64,000 nucleotides of DNA from Pseudomonadota bacterium. GTDB lineage: Bacteria; Pseudomonadota; Gammaproteobacteria; Berkiellales; Berkiellaceae. Below are positions 42,994-49,856 of this stretch, in pieces; the first letter of the stretch is position 1, and each line of letters opens with the position of its first letter. The stretch is taken from positions 1 to 64,000 of the forward strand of contig JAFECS010000010.1 of assembly GCA_018241965.1 (NCBI GenBank), written 5' to 3'. Made by a program: the position numbers and the translations under genes. The notes under the pieces were generated by a model. The model saw only the letters and a list, made by a program, of their open reading frames with translations. It made no database searches and was not told the DNA's origin.

Positions 42994-45186
42994 TTAATCC
43001 CCGGATATAGCTTTAGTGGCTGTATCAAAACCACCTTTCATCGCACTTTCACCTACTTGAGCGCCTTTATCATGCGCAGCTTGCATTTCTTTAGCAAGAT
43101 GACCTGCTTCACTACCTTCACCTTGACCACCCATCCAGCGCACCACTTTATCAGGCAATACATAAATTAAACTAAAAGATTCATGAACTAAGGCTACCGC
43201 AATGGCTGTATACATCATTAAAATGGCGATAAACCCAAAGGGACCAACACCGCTCACCAAACTCATTTTTAAAGCGCCGCTGAATCCAAAATTTAGAATT
43301 CCAATCGCCACCATTAATACCTTCTGACCAAAAATAAAGCCTAAAATCATTAAAGCAGGTCTTAAAAATAACCCTAATAAAATAACGATGGCATGGCCTG
43401 CTTTACCAATTTCATCTTCAGAGGGGATAATCAAAGTAAGTGCAATCAAAGGCGCACCTAACATGGATTCAATAACCAAGAGCACCCAAGATATAGCGCT
43501 AAAGGTAAACACCAGTAATGGGATCAAAGGCACATACAGTGCTAAGGTAACACCAGATGTCCACACCAATAGCAGCATCACTGCGGCGATAGGCATGATG
43601 ATTGCCAATAACTTATCAAATCCCCATCCTAAAGGTTGGCAACCTTTCATAATCGACACAGCTAACCATATACCAAGAGCAACACCCATTGCTATCCAAA
43701 AGGCCATTTCAGCAGAGTTGGCCAATTTAGAGCCAAATACTGCCATGCATTCTATAGGATCACCTAATTGTGAATTTGGATCTGATGAGTTAACTAAACA
43801 GCCAGTCGTGATCGTTGTGCCCAATTGAGCCGCAGCGTCTGAAAAAAAGCTACCCCCCAAAATGGCCGAAAAAGCTCTTGACGCATTAGCATCGCCTGTA
43901 TCGGGGGTATTCACTTGTAAAACAGGCGTGCTTCCTGAAAGGGCTGCGGCAGGTGAGATAACACCGAGGGTATTAACATATTGAGCATAGGAACCTGGAG
44001 TAGTGTAGTCTGCACCTAAACCTGTTACCCGTTGAATAATAGGATCTGCAACACTGCTGCCTAGCAAAGTGTCAAGGCCGCTTTGAGATAAATTTGTATT
44101 TCCAAGGCTAACGGTGACATTTTTATAATTACCACTTCTTACCATTTGTCCATAATAATTGCCTGCATGTATCCATCCATCTTCTATGGCTTGTTCATAA
44201 TTTTGTGAATAACCACCTGCACCAGTTACTGTGGGACTGGAAGGATTATTTTGTTGAGCAATATTTTCAGCAGCACCTTGGATTACCCTTGCGGCTGAAA
44301 CCCATAAGTTGGCATATTGCCATGTGCTGGAAGATGAGTTGGGGGCCAGTGCTTCTGCAGCAGCAGGTTCCATGGATTGCTCTGCTAAAAGCAGAGCATC
44401 GACAAATGATTGTTTACGAGCAATCACCACAGGATCATTGGGATTATTTGTGGTTGATAAGGGGTTAGTGCCCACATCTGGAATGGTTATTGTGCCGCAC
44501 AACGGGGCTTCATTAGGGCCAGGATTAGAGCGAGCAAACTGTATGCCTGAAAGATCTTTTAGTGCTGTTACTTGAATAAAATCATTATTCATGTTTTTAG
44601 CAGCAATAGGATCTTTTATCATGAGATCATTAAAAGCTTGCATGCAAAGTGTGGATTTAAAAATACTGGTAAGGCCAGGTAACATGTTTGTTACATCGGC
44701 TTTGCGCGTATCAGCAACAATACTACCTTGTGTAGATAAAGATTCTAAAGTTTGTTTCCATAACGCATTAGCTGCGCCCACCCCTTGCACGATTAACCAC
44801 ATCACTGTTAATTGGATCCAGTTATAACCACCTACAGAAGGTAGTAGAAGGTAGACCCCAATACCTGCACGTGCCGGGATCCATACCGAAGACATTTTTT
44901 TACCTAGCGCTTCACCTTCTTGTGCGGTGTTGATGGTGCCTATCACCGTTGTTACAATAATAATAACAATGGCAAGTGCAAAAACAATTTCATTAAAAAG
45001 GTAGTAAAGCTGACTAATAAGGGGGTTACCACTGGCGGTTAAGGGCAAAGAACCCATGGAGCCAAAAACCTGCCCCAAATACTGCATAGATTTGTCATTC
45101 GGTGATACGTCAAATACCCCTGCCATGACAATATTTGGCACCATGAGTGCCAAAATTAAAAACAGCCATTTAAAACCTTTGCTCAT
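42994..45186 (-). CDS. dotA: Dot/Icm polytopic membrane protein DotA
   Basis: DotA is an inner-membrane, partly released component required for transport. The 730-residue protein has a signal-like N-terminus (about 7-22), the SMQYLGQVFGSMGSLP segment, a membrane segment near 68-90, a large periplasmic region (about 140-470), six or so hydrophobic segments (about 485-660) and the conserved IYVLPDKVVRWMGGQGEG motif close to the end. It lies directly behind icmV, as in Legionella, so it is taken as the likely orthologue; the second, tandem copy may have diverged in role. Confidence 0.93.
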   Translation of the reverse strand: MSKGFKWLFLILALMVPNIVMAGVFDVSPNDKSMQYLGQVFGSMGSLPLTASGNPLISQLYYLFNEIVFALAIVIIIVTTVIGTINTAQEGEALGKKMSSVWIPARAGIGVYLLLPSVGGYNWIQLTVMWLIVQGVGAANALWKQTLESLSTQGSIVADTRKADVTNMLPGLTSIFKSTLCMQAFNDLMIKDPIAAKNMNNDFIQVTALKDLSGIQFARSNPGPNEAPLCGTITIPDVGTNPLSTTNNPNDPVVIARKQSFVDALLLAEQSMEPAAAEALAPNSSSSTWQYANLWVSAARVIQGAAENIAQQNNPSSPTVTGAGGYSQNYEQAIEDGWIHAGNYYGQMVRSGNYKNVTVSLGNTNLSQSGLDTLLGSSVADPIIQRVTGLGADYTTPGSYAQYVNTLGVISPAAALSGSTPVLQVNTPDTGDANASRAFSAILGGSFFSDAAAQLGTTITTGCLVNSSDPNSQLGDPIECMAVFGSKLANSAEMAFWIAMGVALGIWLAVSIMKGCQPLGWGFDKLLAIIMPIAAVMLLLVWTSGVTLALYVPLIPLLVFTFSAISWVLLVIESMLGAPLIALTLIIPSEDEIGKAGHAIVILLGLFLRPALMILGFIFGQKVLMVAIGILNFGFSGALKMSLVSGVGPFGFIAILMMYTAIAVALVHESFSLIYVLPDKVVRWMGGQGEGSEAGHLAKEMQAAHDKGAQVGESAMKGGFDTATKAISGD

Positions 45187-45190
45187 TACG

Positions 45191-45700
45191 TTACTTCGCC
45201 TTCTTTTGAGCCTCTTGTTTTGAAACAGAATCTTTGTTTTTCACTGTCAAATCACTTGATGCTGTATGCACTACCTCAGAATTCATCCATTCTTTAATGC
45301 TGCATCCTAATTTTTTATTTTTAATTTGGAATAGCCAAAAGTGGAAACGAAACGCTTGTGTGAGGGCATACAAGGCCAAACAAAATGAAATCAATGAAGC
45401 GACCATGCTTCCCATGAAAGCAGTGTATAGTGCATAAATGACTACCGTCATTGCTAAGAAAATGAAAAAATAGCACAGGCGGGTGAATTCCTTTTGACGT
45501 TCAATGAGATCGCTTTCGGTGAGTTCCAATCGACGCATAGCTTCTTCGAAAGTTTCTACGGTATTTGCCTTTTTGGGGATCACAATATCCAAGAACAGGA
45601 TCTTAAATCTGTCTGCAGTCTCTCCTAGGTAATCCCAGCTCATCCACTTATCGACGCGCACGTCAATAATCCGGCCACCCACCTTCTTAAATATACCCAT
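45191..45700 (-). CDS. icmV: Dot/Icm inner-membrane protein IcmV
   Basis: A 169-residue protein (family about 151) with the IcmV pattern: a basic N-terminus (GRIIDVRVDKWMSWDYL), a charged helix, two membrane segments (about 74-93 and 95-113) and a C-terminal FRFHFWLFQIKNKKLGCSIKEW segment. The extra length is a Lys/Gln/Ala tail. It is first of icmV-dotA-dotA and divergent from icmW, the same relation as in Legionella. Confidence 0.92.
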   Translation of the reverse strand: MGIFKKVGGRIIDVRVDKWMSWDYLGETADRFKILFLDIVIPKKANTVETFEEAMRRLELTESDLIERQKEFTRLCYFFIFLAMTVVIYALYTAFMGSMVASLISFCLALYALTQAFRFHFWLFQIKNKKLGCSIKEWMNSEVVHTASSDLTVKNKDSVSKQEAQKKAK

Positions 45701-46088
45701 GATTTACCTCATATCCGTGCAGTAATTTGTTTGTATCCACACTAAAAACTGTTTTAGATGATGCTATGTATTTACTTTAGTTATCGATTGTTCTTTAGAT
45801 AATGTTTACATTTAACATCAGTTTATCATGTAACATAAATTGACTGAAATTATACCAAGACTGTTTGCTGATAGGTCAGTCAAAAATAAAAGCAATTGGG
45901 GAACTTAAATTCAAAAGTAATTGCCTCATAATTAAAAACTAGGCCTTACTGAAAAAAAGACTGTGGATAAAACTGGTGTCTAGGGGTAATATGTTAGTGA
46001 TACCCCTTATATTTAAATAAAGATAGGATGACCTAATACATAATACTATTTGTTGATAGGTCACTTATTATTTCTTAAAGGAGAAACC
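45701..46088. promoter_or_regulatory. Divergent promoter region between icmV and icmW
   Basis: 388 bases, AT-rich, without an ORF that can be supported. TGATAGGTCA occurs twice as an exact direct repeat, at 45869-45878 and 46054-46063, the second just before the icmW ribosome site (AAAGGAG, 46077-46083). No clean -35/-10 pair can be named for either direction. Confidence 0.4.
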
Positions 46089-46547
46089 ATGCCGGATATG
46101 TCACTTGAAGCAGTTCATACATTTTGGCACGACTATGATAAGCGTACCCTGTATAGAATTGTGACATCTATGGAAGGCATCGAACATTGGGCTGCAGACA
46201 CTGATCCCAAAGTGGAAGAATCATTACTGCGCTTAGGCGCGTGTTTGGATAATATTACCGATTTTGAAATTTCCGATGAAGCCGTATTGATCAAAGTGTT
46301 AGCAAACATGCACTCGGGTCGGGCATTAAGACTGATGCAATTTCTGGATGTTTTAAAACCTGGCACTGCTTCTAAATTACTCATTTATGCTGAAGAGCAA
46401 ACTAAAGATCCAGCCCATAAAAACAAATATGCAGATCTTTTTTTAAAGCGAAATTTATCTTTTGAACGTCTGCAATTACTCGGTAGAGTATTTGCACCAG
46501 AAAGAATCAATTTAGTGTTAAAAGCCTTGGAGTCTAATCATGAGTAA
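46089..46547 (+). CDS. icmW: Coupling-complex chaperone IcmW
   Basis: IcmW pairs with IcmS to bind effectors for DotL. From the ATG at 46089 (MPDMSLEA) the product has 152 residues, equal to the family (151), with AAAGGAG six bases upstream; the longer reading from 46050 has no support. The whole chain matches: HDYDKRTLYRIVTSMEGIEHW, an acidic first half, KVLANMHSGRALRLMQFLD, and the C-terminal FLKRNLSFERLQLLGRVFAPERINLVLKALE. Its end overlaps the next gene by eight bases. Confidence 0.95.
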   Translation: MPDMSLEAVHTFWHDYDKRTLYRIVTSMEGIEHWAADTDPKVEESLLRLGACLDNITDFEISDEAVLIKVLANMHSGRALRLMQFLDVLKPGTASKLLIYAEEQTKDPAHKNKYADLFLKRNLSFERLQLLGRVFAPERINLVLKALESNHE

Positions 46548-46923
46548 TATACCCAAAGTGCTTGTTATGATTGCCCTTGGTGTTCTTTATAATAATGCCA
46601 TGGCTGATTGGCGAGCCGATGCTGCCAATCTTGATCAAAACAGTGGATTAAATACAACACATGCCATTGAAAGTGCAAGAAATGATTTGGCAAAGTATCA
46701 ACCGCCACAACCTTGTATGGATAAGAATCCAGAAACTTTTAATCTGGATGCTCCTGCTGCCCTAGCTTGTGGTGGCGGCGCAAGTGGAGGTGGCGCTGGT
46801 GGTGGTACTGGCGGCGCTGGCGGTGCTGGCGGTGCTGGCGGTGCTGGCGGTGTGGGTGGCGCAGGTGGCGGAGCTATCCAAGGTGAACAAACAGGATCGG
46901 GTACAAGCTTTGATCATATGTAA
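46540..46923 (+). CDS. Secreted Gly-rich small protein between icmW and icmX
   Basis: A 127-residue protein with a predicted Sec signal peptide (about 1-22, cleavage after NAMA). The mature part has a short helical segment, two Cys (near 59 and 76) and a 40-residue Gly/Ala-rich run of GGAGGAGG units encoded by near-exact 9-bp repeats. It overlaps icmW by eight bases and lies 39 bases before icmX, so it belongs to this operon. I do not know a Dot/Icm protein like it; icmX directly follows icmW in Legionella. A periplasmic structural role beside IcmX is an inference. Confidence 0.75.
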   Translation: MSNIPKVLVMIALGVLYNNAMADWRADAANLDQNSGLNTTHAIESARNDLAKYQPPQPCMDKNPETFNLDAPAALACGGGASGGGAGGGTGGAGGAGGAGGAGGVGGAGGGAIQGEQTGSGTSFDHM

Positions 46924-46962
46924 TGAATTTTTAATATAAATTGAAAATTAAGCGAGCGTGTT

Positions 46963-48210
46963 ATGAAAAGGTACAAAGCAAAACAGATGATGAGTGTCAT
47001 GATGCTTGTAGGCGCGTTCATGGCACCTGCGCTTACCTATGCAGATGCTGAAGATGTCGCTGCTATTAATGGATTAAAGGCAAGTAATGAAGGGAATTTC
47101 TCTACAATAAATAATTCTTTATCGCCGTTGCAAAATATTCAAACAAACACACAAAATATTAATGATTTTTTGAATGCCCATGTCAAAAATGATGAATATT
47201 TTCAAGCCTTACTAAATTATGAAGCTGCGGCTAGATTCAATGAGCTCCAATATAACCAGCAATTATTATACATGGCAGCACCCGGTAGTATTTGGGCTGT
47301 CAGTGCTGGGGGCATTGTTGGTAAAACCAAGGTCGGTGATGCAGCAAAAAAGCTTGTTAATACTTCAATCCTTACCTCAATTAAAGGATATAGCACAGCA
47401 AGCAATTATAGTGGTCCGATGGCCAATGGCACGCCCACAAGCTCTATAGATTTAATTCCTTCAGGCACAGTATTAACCAAAGATGTCCTCTATGACAAAT
47501 ACGTATCTCCCTTTGTAACAAGTGGTGATACCACCGGTTTAACGGTTATCAACTTTGGTCAATTTTTGCAAACCCCCAATTTATCAAAAGCGAAAATTGC
47601 GCCTGAGCAAAGTGAACAGATGATTAGTTTAATCACTACACCATTTCCAACGGTTGATCCTACTATTAAAGATCAAATTTCAGGGGCTAAGTTGAATCCA
47701 AGTGGTTTAACCGGTGCTTCCAAAGAAGGCATTGTTGATGCGATGGTGGAAAATGCTATTGTATCGGTCAGTGTCAGTGCCCTTGGTGATATCGTTGCCA
47801 GACGCACACCAGCGTTAGATAGCAATGGTAATCCTATTGATAGTGTCATGGAAGCGATGGATAATTACAGCTCACAACGTTTTACGAATCCTGCCTGGTA
47901 TGAGCAAATCAGCGCTTCTTCAGATACTGCATTGTTAAGAGAGCTTGCGCATATGCAAGCCTACAGTTCCTACATGCAGTTTCAACAATTTAGGGTATTG
48001 GAACAACAAATGGCATTATTAGCAACGATGAATGCAGTCATGGCTAAAATGAACACCAATATGGATAAGTTGAATGTTCAAATGCAAAAAGCTGCAGCAC
48101 AAGCTGCACAAGCTTCACAAAATTTGCAAAACGCAACCAGTGCTAAGTGCGGATCCAATCAATACCCAGATGCCAATGGTAATTGTGTAGATATACCTAA
48201 AGCACCTTAA
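46963..48210 (+). CDS. icmX: Dot/Icm periplasmic protein IcmX
   Basis: IcmX is a secreted or periplasmic component needed for pore formation in Legionella. The 415-residue protein (family about 466) has a signal peptide (about 1-28, cleavage near LTYA) and the IcmX-type LLNYEAAARFNELQYNQQLLYMAAPGSIW and ELAHMQAYSSYMQFQQFRVLEQQMALLATMNA segments, followed by a C-terminal coiled coil and a CGSNQYPDANGNC loop with two Cys. It is last of the icmW operon; a strong terminator follows. Confidence 0.9.
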   Translation: MKRYKAKQMMSVMMLVGAFMAPALTYADAEDVAAINGLKASNEGNFSTINNSLSPLQNIQTNTQNINDFLNAHVKNDEYFQALLNYEAAARFNELQYNQQLLYMAAPGSIWAVSAGGIVGKTKVGDAAKKLVNTSILTSIKGYSTASNYSGPMANGTPTSSIDLIPSGTVLTKDVLYDKYVSPFVTSGDTTGLTVINFGQFLQTPNLSKAKIAPEQSEQMISLITTPFPTVDPTIKDQISGAKLNPSGLTGASKEGIVDAMVENAIVSVSVSALGDIVARRTPALDSNGNPIDSVMEAMDNYSSQRFTNPAWYEQISASSDTALLRELAHMQAYSSYMQFQQFRVLEQQMALLATMNAVMAKMNTNMDKLNVQMQKAAAQAAQASQNLQNATSAKCGSNQYPDANGNCVDIPKAP

Positions 48211-48275
48211 GAAGTTATTAAGGAGTGACTTAAAGATTAAACCATTGTATATAATAGGTTAACTGAACCTCATGG

Positions 48276-48300
48276 GGGGCAATGATTGCCCCTTCTTTTT
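48276..48300 (+). terminator. Rho-independent terminator of the icmW-icmX operon
   Basis: Stem GGGGCAA/TTGCCCC with a TGA loop is followed by TTCTTTTT. It ends three bases before the next start codon at 48304. Confidence 0.9.
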
Positions 48301-48303
48301 GCA

Positions 48304-49749
48304 ATGCATTATAAACGTTATATTGTTGGTATTCTAGCTTTTATTGGCTCCATCTTTATAGGATGGCTGTCCTTATTTCATACCAATTGGCTTTTGCTTT
48401 ACACGCTTTTTAATTATATTTTTGGTTATTTATTACTTCTAATTTGTGTCACGCCCGCAGGTAGCATAGTGATGGGCAAAGAAAGTGATAAACTGCCGCT
48501 CATACAGTGGCTGGGTAAACTCTTTCTAGGTCAAGTCGTATTAATAATTTTTACATTCGCAGCATTTACGGCTTTTATATTAAATGGCCCCAGTTTAGCA
48601 CCTACAAACATTAGCCTAGCTTTTGCACAAAACGCCATTCTGGATTATACCCGTTGGATGTGGGGTATTTTCCCTTGGGGTGTATATGGTTTTTGGGCGT
48701 TGATTCTAGCTTATATTGTTTATATTAAAAAAGGTCAGCCTTATTTTTACCAACTGGCCCGAAATTTGTTCTCAAAGCGATTTGATCCAATGATCAAGGC
48801 TTATGTAGAGGGCACGGTAAATGGTACCACGATGATGGCCATTGCTTTAGTTGCCTGTGCTATTGCTTTGTTATTCAGTTATGCTTTTGAAGCCCGGCAT
48901 GGTGTGGATCATTTCAAAGTTCCTGCAATGACCTATATGATTTTGTCATTTTTTATGCTGTTTATTTCTATTAAAAAGGGTCAAAGATTATTCAAATTTA
49001 TCACTGTAAAAAGTAAGTCTTATGTCTTGTTTTTTGCATTTATGATAATCATTTTATCAGTACTTTTTATGATAAGTAGTTACGCCAATGTTTGGTTGAT
49101 GAAGGCACATGCTGAGCTTGTTAGACTGCAATGTGTTGAATGCAGAAACTATTTTAAAAAAATCCCAGAGGAAGTTCGTTTTGCCGCTATTTATTGGGGT
49201 TGGTGCATGATCTGGGTGCCGCTTGCTGGCTCCTATTTGGCTCAAATTTCTAAAGGGAGAACTATCAGAGAGTTTGTAATAGGACTTTTTTTGCTACCTG
49301 CTATTTTGCTCGTCATTAAATTCCATTGGGGGCTTGCACCTTTTGAAGCTATTTTGTCACATGTGGCGATGTGGGATAGTACAATAAAATATCTTGGATT
49401 AGCTTCAGTTGCGGGAATTTTATTTGTACTTGTCATCAAGCACTTTAAAGACTCAACACTGTTTTCAAGCGGCTATCTTTTGCCTGATAGTGCTAAATCC
49501 AATCGGTTGTGGCTGCAAGATGCAAGCAAAGTGAAGGGGATTAGTAAAATAGCCCAAAAAATTGCACTGCTGATGATGGGAACGCTTTTTGTGCATACCA
49601 TCTCTGGATGGTATGGGGTGCAAGTGGAAGTGCTAGCAATGGGTATTTTAGTGCTTAATGCGGCTTATGCCGGATTCCATTTAATGAATATTCGCTTCCT
49701 CAAAGACCGTGTTTGGCTTGGTAATCGCAATATCCCGCCTTTTGACTAA
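48304..49749 (+). CDS. Polytopic membrane protein, possibly BCCT-like transporter
   Basis: A 481-residue membrane protein with about twelve hydrophobic segments. One stretch, WMWGIFPWGVYGFWALILAYIVY, resembles the WGxHPWxxY...ALAY element of betaine/choline/carnitine (BCCT) transporters, and NGTTMMAIALVACAIAL is compatible, so a distant BCCT relation is suggested. Other typical BCCT motifs are not clear. The start is taken at ATG 48304, directly behind the icmX terminator; a TTG at 48286 would lie inside the terminator hairpin. Without a visible ribosome site, translation may depend on read-through. Substrate unknown. Confidence 0.65.
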   Translation: MHYKRYIVGILAFIGSIFIGWLSLFHTNWLLLYTLFNYIFGYLLLLICVTPAGSIVMGKESDKLPLIQWLGKLFLGQVVLIIFTFAAFTAFILNGPSLAPTNISLAFAQNAILDYTRWMWGIFPWGVYGFWALILAYIVYIKKGQPYFYQLARNLFSKRFDPMIKAYVEGTVNGTTMMAIALVACAIALLFSYAFEARHGVDHFKVPAMTYMILSFFMLFISIKKGQRLFKFITVKSKSYVLFFAFMIIILSVLFMISSYANVWLMKAHAELVRLQCVECRNYFKKIPEEVRFAAIYWGWCMIWVPLAGSYLAQISKGRTIREFVIGLFLLPAILLVIKFHWGLAPFEAILSHVAMWDSTIKYLGLASVAGILFVLVIKHFKDSTLFSSGYLLPDSAKSNRLWLQDASKVKGISKIAQKIALLMMGTLFVHTISGWYGVQVEVLAMGILVLNAAYAGFHLMNIRFLKDRVWLGNRNIPPFD

Positions 49750-49856
49750 CCGCGCGTAATTACACGTATATTCACTGAACCAGTTCCTTATTTAAATTGT
49801 CTCATTAACAGTAAATAGTCTATTTTTTACATCGTTAGAATTAATAGGTGTAAGTG

